From positions 1-64,000 of the forward strand of contig CAMAVQ010000006.1 of NCBI GenBank assembly GCA_945861755.1: a DNA stretch of 64,000 nucleotides. Direction: 5' to 3'. Origin of the DNA: Gemmatimonas phototrophica (GTDB lineage: Bacteria > Latescibacterota > UBA2968 > UBA8231). This document shows, piece after piece, positions 41,908-49,563 of the stretch (positions within the stretch are counted from its first letter, which is position 1; each line of letters opens with the position of its first letter). The notes under the pieces are model-generated. The model was not told where the DNA came from and did not search any database. It was given only the letters and a program-made list of their open reading frames with translations. The translations under genes were made by a program, and so were the position numbers.

Positions 41908-44175
41908 GTGAAAAGTTTACACACCCTCGATACGGCCCAGCAGCAGCGCAACCAGGCTCTGCTCGGCGCGGCCCGCCATCTCAGGGATGACAGTATCACC
42001 TCCCAGGTCCTGCCCCTGCAACTGGACGTCGCCACCCTGGAGCAGCTGAGCCCGGAGCAGGTCCACGCCCTGGAGGCGCTGCAGATCGAGGCAGCCCGCA
42101 TCGCCATCCGCTCCCTGGCCTCCCTGGCCAAGATCAACGAGCTGGACCACCTGGGTGGGGGACTGGAACTCATACCCTCCCTGCTGATGAGCCTGGCGGT
42201 GAGCGACTACGAGCGGGTCGAGTATACCATCGAACACGCCCATACCAGCATCGGCTATTTCTCCTGTCTGGCCGCCCTGGGTTTTGTCGATACCCAGTTG
42301 GTGGTCGATGGGTTCCGCCGCAGCCTGGATATCCCCGGCCACGTGGCGTGGCTGCCAGGGGGCACCCAGCTCAACGGCGGCCGCCTGGGGGTGATGGTGC
42401 CGGTGGCCGTGGGCCAGGCCCTGGGCAAACGCGCGTTCTACGGTGAGGGGAGCTGGGTATTGACCCACTGCGGGGACGCGGGCTGGATCTCGGGCCAGGC
42501 CCTCAACGGCTTCAACGGCGCTTCCCTGCACGGAGCGCCCATCACCTTTGTGATGCACCGCAACGGCATCCAGCTCTCGGGGCCCACCCGCAGCATTATG
42601 GATCGCGATCCGCGCCGCATCATCGGGGCCCTGGGCGTCGAGATCCTCGAAATCCCCACCTTGCTGGACACCGCGGCCCTGTACCAGGCCTATCGCCAGG
42701 CCTTTGCCCTGGCCCAAGAGGGCAAACCCTCGCTGATCTATCCGGTGGGCTTTCGCTCCAAGGGCGAGGAAAAGGTCACGCTCACCACTTTTGGCCAGAG
42801 CTACGGCATCCTCCCCGAGTTGGGAGCCTTTGCCGGCAAACACCAAGTGACGATGGACCAGGAGGTGTGGATCCCCGGCTCGCTGATGAGCTTCAGGGAC
42901 GTGATCCCGATGATCGAGTGTGTCTTCCTGGTGAACCAGCTGCCCGGCGGCGAGGGCCACCACGACGGCCATATGAAAGGCCGCAAGGAAGAGGAAGTCC
43001 TGGCCGGCCCCCTGCTCCAGCAAAGCCCGGCCCAGCAGCAGGCGCTCGAAGCACTGCGCCGTCAGTCGCCCAGGATCGTGGTCACCCAGCCCCGGCCGGC
43101 GCCGGGCACCCCGAACCTGGTCCTGCCCGGCGAGGCCCTGGAGGCGGTGAAGCTGCCGGCCGCCGGTACCAAGGCCAGCCCCCGGGCTGGCTCCGAAGCC
43201 GGGTACGAGGCGGTGGCCCGGGCCTTCCCCGAGCGGGTCTTTGTGGTCAGCTGCGATCTAGACGTCTCCACCCGTCTGGCCAAGGCCGGGGCGCTGCTGC
43301 CCAAGGGCCACCGCTTCGAGATGAGCATCGAGGAGCAGGCCGCGGTCCTGATGGCCGACGGGCTGGCCATGGCCACCCGCCAGCCGCAGCTGAATGTGGT
43401 CTCCACCTTTGCCGCCTTCTTCGAGGGTATCGCCCGCGAGGGCTTTGAATTGTGGCGGTACCAGCGCAACCTCAACGGCATCAACGAGGGGCTCAACGTC
43501 ACCTTCCATCTCTCCCACGTGGGCGCCTGCACCGGCCGCGACCACTTCTCGGGCTGGAGCCTGGACTGGATCAATATCGGCCTGACCTATCTGCCCTACC
43601 TGCGGCGCTTCTACGCCCCGGCCGACGCCCGCGCCGCCTTTCTGGCGGTGCGCGATCTGGCCGCCCATTACGGGGGCCACGTGCTGGCCATCGCGCGCGA
43701 CAACCTGCCGGTGCTGGAACGGCAGGACGGCTCTGGCCCGCTGTGGGAGGCCCACGCCGCCTGGGAGGAAACCACCCTGTACCGGACCCATGCCGGCGCC
43801 CGGCGGGCCATCCTGGCCCTGGGTGCCCCGGCCTTTATGGCCGGCGAGGCGGCGGCCCAGTTAGAAGGGGAAGGGTTGCCGGTGGATGTGTACATCGCCA
43901 ACAGTCTGCCCCTGCCCCACGGAATGCTGGAAAAGTGGATCACCCGGTACGACCAGGGGCTGGTCACCATCGAGGATGGGCTGATCGGCACGCCCGAAAG
44001 CGGTCTGAGGGGTTTTGCCGGTTTGGTGGCCAGCGCGGCCCAGGGCCGGGTGCCCCTGGCCCACCTTGGTATCACCGACCCCCGCGTCGCCCCTGCCGAA
44101 GGCTTCCCCGAAATCTGGGACTATTTCGGGATCACCGCCCAGGCATTGGTCGAGGCCGCGAAAGGGTTGTCGTAG
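41908..44175 (+). CDS. Transketolase-like thiamine diphosphate enzyme
   Basis: The 755-aa product contains both ThDP lobes in one chain. The pyrophosphate domain has HAHTSIGYFSCLAALG, THCGDAGWISGQALNG and the following HRNGIQLSGPT; the pyrimidine domain has FEMSIEEQAAVLMADGLAMA with the catalytic Glu. A C-terminal transketolase-like domain has IANSLPLPHGML. The GDG-N motif reads GDAG...N, a variant. It is unlike standard TktA in many places, so substrate is open. GTG at 41908 is chosen: AGGAG is correctly spaced and the upstream frame overlaps the dehydrogenase gene. Confidence 0.88.
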   Translation: MKSLHTLDTAQQQRNQALLGAARHLRDDSITSQVLPLQLDVATLEQLSPEQVHALEALQIEAARIAIRSLASLAKINELDHLGGGLELIPSLLMSLAVSDYERVEYTIEHAHTSIGYFSCLAALGFVDTQLVVDGFRRSLDIPGHVAWLPGGTQLNGGRLGVMVPVAVGQALGKRAFYGEGSWVLTHCGDAGWISGQALNGFNGASLHGAPITFVMHRNGIQLSGPTRSIMDRDPRRIIGALGVEILEIPTLLDTAALYQAYRQAFALAQEGKPSLIYPVGFRSKGEEKVTLTTFGQSYGILPELGAFAGKHQVTMDQEVWIPGSLMSFRDVIPMIECVFLVNQLPGGEGHHDGHMKGRKEEEVLAGPLLQQSPAQQQALEALRRQSPRIVVTQPRPAPGTPNLVLPGEALEAVKLPAAGTKASPRAGSEAGYEAVARAFPERVFVVSCDLDVSTRLAKAGALLPKGHRFEMSIEEQAAVLMADGLAMATRQPQLNVVSTFAAFFEGIAREGFELWRYQRNLNGINEGLNVTFHLSHVGACTGRDHFSGWSLDWINIGLTYLPYLRRFYAPADARAAFLAVRDLAAHYGGHVLAIARDNLPVLERQDGSGPLWEAHAAWEETTLYRTHAGARRAILALGAPAFMAGEAAAQLEGEGLPVDVYIANSLPLPHGMLEKWITRYDQGLVTIEDGLIGTPESGLRGFAGLVASAAQGRVPLAHLGITDPRVAPAEGFPEIWDYFGITAQALVEAAKGLS

Positions 44176-44199
44176 GGGCGCATCCTAATGCGCCCCTAC
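44172..44199. repeat. REP-like perfect hairpin at the transketolase stop codon
   Basis: GTAGGGGCGCAT and ATGCGCCCCTAC form a 12-bp perfect stem with a 4-nt loop; the left arm includes the TAG stop codon. Elements of this GTAGGGGCG form are dispersed repeats in many uncultured bacteria. It may also end the transketolase transcript, although no T-run follows. Confidence 0.6.
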
Positions 44200-44241
44200 A
44201 CGCGTTCAGGACCATCACCAATTCACAGGAGTGAATCGCAC

Positions 44242-44865
44242 ATGTCTAAATTCGTTTTCCTCATTCTGCTCGCCGCCCTCACCAGCTGTGCCTCCAAGGG
44301 AGGCAACCCCCAACTCCTCTCCAATCCAGGTCATCCCAAGATGAACGAACAGGCACCCGCATCCTTCAAGGTCGAATTCAAGACCAGTGTCGGCAGTTTT
44401 GAGGTCGAAGTGACCCGCGCCCTTTCTCCCCACGGGGCGGACCGTTTCTACAATCTGGTCCAAAACGGATTCTTCGACGGTCAGCGCTTCTTCCGGGTGG
44501 TCCCCGGATTCATCGTCCAGTTCGGCCTGCACGGGGATCCCCAGATCTCGGCGGCCTGGCGCGAGGCCAACATCGCCGACGATCCGGTTCAGACCACCAA
44601 CGCGCGCGGCACCATCACCTTTGCCACTGCCGGTCCCAACACCCGCACCACCCAGCTCTTCATCAATTTCCAGGACAACGGCGGCCTCGACGGGCAGGGA
44701 TTTTCGCCCTTCGGCAAGGTGGTGGAAGGCATGGAAGTAGTGGACAAGATCAACAGCGAATACGGACAACAGCCCAGCCAGGGCAAGATCCAGATGGAAG
44801 GCAATGCCTATCTGACGTCCAAGTTTCCCAAACTGGATTACATAGAACACGCCAGCGTCAAATGA
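44242..44865 (+). CDS. Cyclophilin-type peptidyl-prolyl isomerase, lipoprotein
   Basis: The 207-aa product has a lipoprotein signal (FVFLILLAALTSC; lipobox LTSC) and a compact cyclophilin domain: FYNLVQNGFFDGQRFFRVVPGFIVQFG, GTITFATAGPNTRTTQLFINFQDN and FSPFGKVVEGMEVVDKI. These contain the conserved Arg, Phe and Gln of the active site. It would fold envelope proteins. ACAGGAG precedes the ATG at 44242; the track start is 18 codons upstream inside the leader. The transporter operon follows after 22 bp. Confidence 0.95.
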   Translation: MSKFVFLILLAALTSCASKGGNPQLLSNPGHPKMNEQAPASFKVEFKTSVGSFEVEVTRALSPHGADRFYNLVQNGFFDGQRFFRVVPGFIVQFGLHGDPQISAAWREANIADDPVQTTNARGTITFATAGPNTRTTQLFINFQDNGGLDGQGFSPFGKVVEGMEVVDKINSEYGQQPSQGKIQMEGNAYLTSKFPKLDYIEHASVK

Positions 44866-44887
44866 GCGGGAGGGGCAGGCAGGAGGC

Positions 44888-45781
44888 TTGAGTCTTCCGG
44901 CTGACCAGCCCATCGGCCTGCGGACCGGGATCTTGGCGTTTGCCGCCGCCCTCTTGTGGGGGGGCAACGCGGTGTTCATCAAGATCGGCCTGCAGGGCAT
45001 GCCCCCCATCGCCATGGCCGGGGCGCGTTTTGCCATCGGCGCCGTGACGGTGGCGGTGGGCGCCCTGGTCGCCGGCGTCTCCCTGCGCGGCCTGTCCGGT
45101 AGCTGGCGTGGCCTGGGGGTGCTCCAACTGGTCTTCGTCTCCCAGATCCTGCTGCTCAATCTGGGCACCCTGTGGACCACGGCCAGCCGCGCCGCGGTGC
45201 TGATCAACGCCTACCCCTTCTTCACCGCTCTTTTTGCCCACTTTCTGCTGCAGGACGACCGACTCAGCCGGGTGAAATTGCTGGGATTGCTCTGTTCCTT
45301 TGCCGGAGTGCTCCTGCTCTTCGCCGAATCCCTGACTCTGTTCGACACCACCTACTTGCTGGGCGATGCCCTGGTCCTGGGCAGCGGCATGTTCCTGGGG
45401 CTGCGCCAGGTGGTGCTCAAGCGCCTGGTGCGGGGCATACATCCCTACCAAGTGCTCTTCTGGCAGGCGGCCCTCAGCTTGCCGATCTTTGGGATACTGA
45501 GCCTGATCTGGGAAGACGGGGCCGTGTATCACTTGGACCTGGCGGTGATCGGCGCGCTGCTCTACCAGGGCGTGATCGTGGCCGGTCTGTGCTTCATTGT
45601 CTGGGTCTCGCTCTTGCGCCGCCACAGCGCCAGCCGGCTGGGGGTGTACAGCTTTGCCACCCCGCCGGCCGGGGTGTTGCTCAGCGCCCTGCTGCTGGGC
45701 GAGGCCATCTCCCCGGCCCTGTGGGCGAGTATGGCCCTGGTGGCGGTGGGCATCGCCATCGTCAACCGGGAGGGAGGGTGA
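44888..45781 (+). CDS. EamA/DMT-family transporter
   Basis: The 297-aa product has ten predicted membrane segments in two EamA halves (ALLWGGNAVFIKIGL and LGSGMFLGLRQVVLKRL, with SFATPPAGVLLSALLLGEAI near the end). Members export or import metabolites such as amino acids and sugars. A TTG start at 44888 is used; the Shine-Dalgarno assignment is ambiguous because AGGAGG abuts it and GGGAGG lies further upstream. It heads a tight operon with the glycosidase-like and mannonate dehydratase genes, which suggests a sugar-acid substrate. Confidence 0.88.
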   Translation: MSLPADQPIGLRTGILAFAAALLWGGNAVFIKIGLQGMPPIAMAGARFAIGAVTVAVGALVAGVSLRGLSGSWRGLGVLQLVFVSQILLLNLGTLWTTASRAAVLINAYPFFTALFAHFLLQDDRLSRVKLLGLLCSFAGVLLLFAESLTLFDTTYLLGDALVLGSGMFLGLRQVVLKRLVRGIHPYQVLFWQAALSLPIFGILSLIWEDGAVYHLDLAVIGALLYQGVIVAGLCFIVWVSLLRRHSASRLGVYSFATPPAGVLLSALLLGEAISPALWASMALVAVGIAIVNREGG

Positions 45782-45782
45782 G

Positions 45783-46787
45783 ATGGATGTCATCAAGATG
45801 ATGATGTTCGACCTGAACTGGTCCAAACACGACGCGCCTCACCCCTGCAATCTGCCCAGCAGCCCTCAAGATTGGGCCTGGGTGGACCCGCAGACCTATT
45901 TCGACTGGCAGGTGGGGGTGGGCAACAACGCGATCTTTCTGCAAGCCTACACCTATGGCGGATACGCCTTCTACCCCACCCGGCTGGGCCCGGTGCCCCC
46001 GGGTCCGGGCCAGCACCTGCTGCCCAAGGTTTTCGAGCTGTCGCACCAGGCGGGCCTGCCCTTCTGCTCCTACTTCTGCGTGGGGGCCGACGTGGCCACC
46101 AATGGATATCATGGCGAGTGGGTGATCCCCGGCAGCCGGCGCACCTGGAGTCACGGTTTTCTGGGCCCCGAGAGCCCCTGGACCGACCTGCTGTGTGCGC
46201 GGGTGCGCGAGTTTTTGCGCGAGTACCCGGTGGACTGGCTGATGTTCGACTGGTTCTGCTACGGAGATCTGAAGACCGATTTCCAGGTGCAGCCGTACTG
46301 GTTCGTCAAGGAGCCCTTTGCGCGGATCATCGGCCGCCCTATGCCCGAGGACCCGGCCCAGATCACCCCTGAAGAGAGCCTCGAGTACAAGCGCCAGGTG
46401 CTAGCCGAGCAGTTCGGTCGCCTGCGCGACACGGTGAAAGAGACCAGCCCGCAGACCCGTATCTGCTTCACCCCTCCCTACTGGGGGCCGGCCGATCCGC
46501 AGTGGGTGGACCATCCCATGCTGGCCGGCAGCGACATGCTCTTGGCCGAGTTCTCCAGCGAGGAGACCATGGCCTGGTTGCTGAGCATCCGCCGGCCCGG
46601 CCAGCGGGTGATGGGCACGGTGATGAACGTGCACGGCCCCATGTCCCCCGAGGAGATGCTGAAGTGGGCCCAGCGGGGCTGCGATTTGAGCGGGTACCTG
46701 TGGGGTACGCCCCCGGTGTTCAAACCCCATTCGGCCCACGTGGCCGGCATGGAGGCGGTGAAACGGGGATTCGAATTGATTGGCTAA
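45783..46787 (+). CDS. Putative TIM-barrel glycosidase-like protein
   Basis: The 334-aa product lacks a signal peptide. It resembles GH29/GHL-type barrels: FDLNWSKHDAPHP, VGVGNNAIFLQAYTYGGYAFYPT, DWLMFDWFCYGD (an acidic residue on a beta-4-like strand), ICFTPPYWGPADPQW and DMLLAEFSSEE. Family assignment and catalytic residues are not secure, hence the cautious name. The ATG at 45783 is 1 bp past the transporter stop. The mannonate dehydratase follows after 15 bp. Confidence 0.7.
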   Translation: MDVIKMMMFDLNWSKHDAPHPCNLPSSPQDWAWVDPQTYFDWQVGVGNNAIFLQAYTYGGYAFYPTRLGPVPPGPGQHLLPKVFELSHQAGLPFCSYFCVGADVATNGYHGEWVIPGSRRTWSHGFLGPESPWTDLLCARVREFLREYPVDWLMFDWFCYGDLKTDFQVQPYWFVKEPFARIIGRPMPEDPAQITPEESLEYKRQVLAEQFGRLRDTVKETSPQTRICFTPPYWGPADPQWVDHPMLAGSDMLLAEFSSEETMAWLLSIRRPGQRVMGTVMNVHGPMSPEEMLKWAQRGCDLSGYLWGTPPVFKPHSAHVAGMEAVKRGFELIG

Positions 46788-46802
46788 TCAGGAGGGGAAC
46801 CG

Positions 46803-47801
46803 ATGAAAATAGCTTTGAGCGGTGATCCGGAACCCGGGCACCTACAGTTCATGCAGCAACTGGGATTGCAGTACGTGGTCAGCGGTGCGGCCGCCAGTCC
46901 CGAGGGGGTGGTGGAGCTGGAGCCCATGCAGCGCAAGCGCGAGGCCTTTGCCAAGGCCGGCTTTTCCTGGGACGTGATCGAGAACCTGCCGCCGCTGTGT
47001 TACGACAAGGTAATGTTCGGGCTGCCCGGTCGCGACGAGCAGATCGACAAGGTCTGCCAGTCTATCCGCAACATCGCCCGGGCCGGTATCCCGGTGTTGC
47101 AGTACCAGTGGATGCTGCTGGGCGGATTGCGCACCGAATACAGCCCCACGGGCCGGGGCGGGTCGCGGTACCCGCGCTTCGACATGGCGGTGGCCGAACG
47201 TATGCCGGCGGCGGCCATGGACTGGCTGCGCGGCGGCGGTCCCTATCCCCACTTGCCCGACCGCGACATGAGCCAGCAGGAGGTGCGCGACAACCTGACC
47301 TATTTCCTGGAGCGGATCGTGCCGGTGGCCGAGGCCGAGGGGGTGAAGATCGCTGCCCACCCCGACGACGCGCCAGTGCCCTATTATATGGGCGTGGGCC
47401 GCATCCTGGTCGATGAGGCCGGTATGCAGCAGGTGATCGACGCGGTGCCCAGCCCCAACAACGGCCTGGGCTTCTGCATGGGCACCATCGGCACCATGGA
47501 CCAGGTGGACGTGGTGGCGGCGATTCGCCGCTTCGGCGGGCAGCAGCGCATCTTCTTCGCCCACTTCCGCAATCCGCGCGGCCAGGTGCCTGCCTTCGAA
47601 GAGGTTTTCCCCGACGAGGGGGATATCGACATGGTGGCGGCAGTGCAGGCTTTTAACGAGGTGGGCTTCGACGGGCTCATCCGTATCGATCATTGCCCGG
47701 GGGTGGTGGGCGACAACGGGCGGGCTGACCGGTCATTTGCTTTTCAGGTGGGTTATCTCAGAGGGCTGGTCAATGCCCTGCGCGATCTAGGAGGGAAATA
47801 A
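46803..47801 (+). CDS. Mannonate dehydratase (UxuA family), copy 2
   Basis: The 332-aa product aligns throughout with copy 1 (24441). It retains IAAHPDDAPVPYYMG, PSPNNGLGFCMGTIGTM, FFAHFRNPRGQ, PDEGDIDMVAAVQAFNEVGFDG and IRIDHCPG, so all metal and catalytic blocks are present. AGGAGGGG precedes the ATG. Copy 1 has CNGLDLC where this has NNGLGFC, a possible specificity difference. It is immediately followed by a degenerate paralog, as if the pair worked together. Confidence 0.92.
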   Translation: MKIALSGDPEPGHLQFMQQLGLQYVVSGAAASPEGVVELEPMQRKREAFAKAGFSWDVIENLPPLCYDKVMFGLPGRDEQIDKVCQSIRNIARAGIPVLQYQWMLLGGLRTEYSPTGRGGSRYPRFDMAVAERMPAAAMDWLRGGGPYPHLPDRDMSQQEVRDNLTYFLERIVPVAEAEGVKIAAHPDDAPVPYYMGVGRILVDEAGMQQVIDAVPSPNNGLGFCMGTIGTMDQVDVVAAIRRFGGQQRIFFAHFRNPRGQVPAFEEVFPDEGDIDMVAAVQAFNEVGFDGLIRIDHCPGVVGDNGRADRSFAFQVGYLRGLVNALRDLGGK

Positions 47802-47802
47802 G

Positions 47803-48591
47803 ATGGAACTGGCATTTTCGGTACAACACGGACAGGACGATCAGCTGATTTTTGCCCAGCAACTGGGAGCCGACAGCGTGGTAGTGGCGGTGGATACCTG
47901 GGAAGCGGCAACCCTGAAGGCGGCGCGCAACCGGGTGGAGCGCAGCCAGCTCAAGCTGGGCGGCCTCGAAGCGCTGCCTCTTTCTGGGCAGGATCTAGCC
48001 GGCTTCTGCCAGGGATTGCGCCACGCCGGGGAGGCCGGCATCGACTTGGTCAGCTGCGACTGGCGGCCATTGCCTGCAACCCCGCCTCAGCCCATGGGCC
48101 GGGGCAAGGCGCTTGTGGCCGCTGTTCCGGCGCCGGCAGCAGCGCCCACCTGGGAAGCCCTGGAACAGTTCGTCGCCCAGGCCGGGCCGGTGGCCCAGGC
48201 CGCCGGGGTGCGTCTGGCCTGTCGCGCCGGGGCTGGGATGCTGCGCGAGTATCAGCGTCTGGTGAAGCTGGTCCCGGCCCTGGATCTGGATCTGGCTGAA
48301 CTGGCGGGGTCGGGAGTGGGGGCCGAGGAATTGATCGGCGCGGCGGGCGGGAAGCTGGCCCTGGTTCACGCCAACAACCTGCGCCAGCAGCAACAGGCTT
48401 TTCTGGACGAGGGAGAGATCTCGCTGCCCAAGGTGATGAGGGCATTGGTCCGGGCCGGCTTCTCTGGCCCGCTGCGCGCTAGTCTGCCGCCGGGCATGGT
48501 CGAGGATACCGACTGGGGGCACAAGGGCCGCGCTTTTGATCTGGGGTACCTGCGGGCCATCCTGCAGGTGATCGAGCGGAGCGGGGAGTAA
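47803..48591 (+). CDS. Catalytically degenerate mannonate dehydratase paralog (pseudoenzyme)
   Basis: The 262-aa product is shorter than its neighbour and matches it in outline, most clearly at the C-terminus: FLDEGEISLPKVMRALVRAGFSGPLRASL and KGRAFDLGYLRAILQVIE. The key motifs are lost: HPDDAP becomes RAGAGM, the Cys block becomes DLDLAELAG, HFR becomes VHANN and the DH pair becomes SLPPG. The reading frame is intact, GGAGGG precedes the ATG and only 1 bp separates it from copy 2. This is inferred to be a maintained partner or scaffold subunit rather than a decaying gene. Confidence 0.82.
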   Translation: MELAFSVQHGQDDQLIFAQQLGADSVVVAVDTWEAATLKAARNRVERSQLKLGGLEALPLSGQDLAGFCQGLRHAGEAGIDLVSCDWRPLPATPPQPMGRGKALVAAVPAPAAAPTWEALEQFVAQAGPVAQAAGVRLACRAGAGMLREYQRLVKLVPALDLDLAELAGSGVGAEELIGAAGGKLALVHANNLRQQQQAFLDEGEISLPKVMRALVRAGFSGPLRASLPPGMVEDTDWGHKGRAFDLGYLRAILQVIERSGE

Positions 48592-48599
48592 AAGGAAAC

Positions 48600-48677
48600 G
48601 CGCACCTACCTTTTCGGTGCGCTAAAAAAACTACACAGGTGGTTCGTTCGCACCACGCCAATACGCTCTTCAGAGCG
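48600..48677. repeat. Cluster of three hairpins upstream of a sigma54 promoter
   Basis: After the pseudoenzyme stop come GCGCACC...GGTGCGC (48600-48622), a GTGG...CCAC hairpin near 48641-48658, and CGCTCTTCAGAGCG (48664-48677). The first may end the upstream operon. The last, about 23 bp above the -24 element, could be part of a regulator site. Confidence 0.4.
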
Positions 48678-48699
48678 ATCTTCCCTCAGGCTGCGGCTA

Positions 48700-48715
48700 T
48701 GGCATACCCCTTGCT
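48700..48715 (+). promoter_or_regulatory. Sigma54 (-24/-12) promoter for the coiled-coil membrane protein
   Basis: TGGCATACCCCTTGCT fits TGGCAY-N5-TTGCW with GG-N10-GC. It differs from the element at 20308 at only one position. It lies about 64 bp upstream of the ATG at 48779, leaving a leader of about 53 nt. Confidence 0.7.
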
Positions 48716-48778
48716 CTCCCGCTTGGCCCATTCTTCGATCTCTGTTATATTCTTCACCGCCGCCTGAGGAAGATTGCC

Positions 48779-49162
48779 ATGACTGAAATTCCTACTCCTA
48801 AATCCTCCCCACCCTCCGAGCAGCTTCCTTGGGGTATCTCCTACCTCCGGGAAGACATCCAGGACCTGCGCCAGGATCTGCGCGAAAGCATTCAAGAGGT
48901 GCGCCAGGAAGTCCAGGAGGTGCGGCAGGACCTGCGCCAGGAGATCCAGGGCGTCCGCCAGGAGGTGCGCCAGGAGATTCAGGGCGTCCGCCAGGAGATC
49001 AATGGCCGCATCGATGAGACCAACCGCCGCATCGACGACCGGTACGAACTGCTGCTCAAACGCATTGATTCGCGCTTTGCCTGGACCATCACCACCGTGA
49101 TCGCTCTCGGCGGCCTCATGGTGACCTTGGTGGGAGTGGTGGTTGCGGTATTCAAAACCTGA
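48779..49162 (+). CDS. Coiled-coil protein with 11-residue repeats and C-terminal membrane anchor
   Basis: The 127-aa product has a Pro-rich start, a long charged helix with near-perfect hendecads (RQDLRQEIQGV, RQEVRQEIQGV), then NGRIDETNRRIDDRYELLLKR and a single C-terminal membrane helix (ITTVIALGGLMVTLVGVVVAVF). The layout resembles bacterial tail-anchored coiled-coil proteins of the DUF1640/Bdr type, where repeats vary in number. GAGGAAG precedes the ATG. Expression from a sigma54 promoter is inferred. Repeat-length variation between strains would be expected. Confidence 0.8.
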   Translation: MTEIPTPKSSPPSEQLPWGISYLREDIQDLRQDLRESIQEVRQEVQEVRQDLRQEIQGVRQEVRQEIQGVRQEINGRIDETNRRIDDRYELLLKRIDSRFAWTITTVIALGGLMVTLVGVVVAVFKT

Positions 49163-49324
49163 GCCCCTTTCAGCGCAGCAACAACAGCCTCAGGGTCTCC
49201 ACCGGTGTTCCTGCTTGCAGCCGATACCGATACGCTTTGCTGGCCAGTTCCTTCCCCTGTTCATCCCCCCATCCCAGTGCACCGTGTAGCTCCCTGCTTC
49301 CCGAGTAGACGGTGCCACCGAAAA

Positions 49325-49390
49325 AGCCGCGCCTTCGACCTAGGATACCTGCGGGCCATCCTGCAGGTGATCGAGCGGACCGGGGCGTGA
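49325..49390 (+). pseudogene. 3'-end relic of a mannonate dehydratase-like paralog
   Basis: The last 21 codons read KSRAFDLGYLRAILQVIERTGA then TGA, matching the tail of the pseudoenzyme at 47803 (KGRAFDLGYLRAILQVIERSGE). At the DNA level about 34 bp near the end are identical. Everything upstream of this tail is unrelated, so the copy has been truncated. The coiled-coil gene lies between the two copies. Confidence 0.85.
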
Positions 49391-49442
49391 GCCATAGGGA
49401 CCGGCAACTGTCCCCCGTGGCTTGTCTGGCTACGGCGAGTAT

Positions 49443-49477
49443 ATAAAAGGGCCGACCCCCTGCATGAGAGGGCCGGC
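49443..49477 (-). terminator. Terminator of the SUMF1-domain gene
   Basis: On the minus strand GCCGGCCCTC-TCATGCA-GGGGGTCGGC forms a 10-bp stem (two G-T pairs) followed by CCTTTTATAT. It lies about 90 bp past the stop at 49564. Confidence 0.7.
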
Positions 49478-49563
49478 ACTGAACTGGAATCGCCGAGGCC
49501 GAGGTCACTTCGATTACCAGGCAGAAGGCAGCACCGCGAGGTCGGCTTCTGCCCGGGCGCGGT

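Larger units (their letters stand above)
49163..49563. other. 400-bp region without an intact gene
   Basis: This stretch holds the 3'-end relic of a mannonate dehydratase-like gene (49325-49390) and the terminator of the SUMF1 gene (49443-49477). On the minus strand a frame ending at 49170 (ALGWGDEQGKELASKAYRYR) looks protein-like but has no convincing start and could be another relic. No promoter was recognised. Confidence 0.6.

Noticed and set aside
49170-49508. 112-aa minus-strand ORF ending ELASKAYRYRLQAG...
   Set aside because: The C-terminal part looks protein-like, but the N-terminal part is antisense to the mannonate dehydratase relic and no start with RBS exists. At most another relic.
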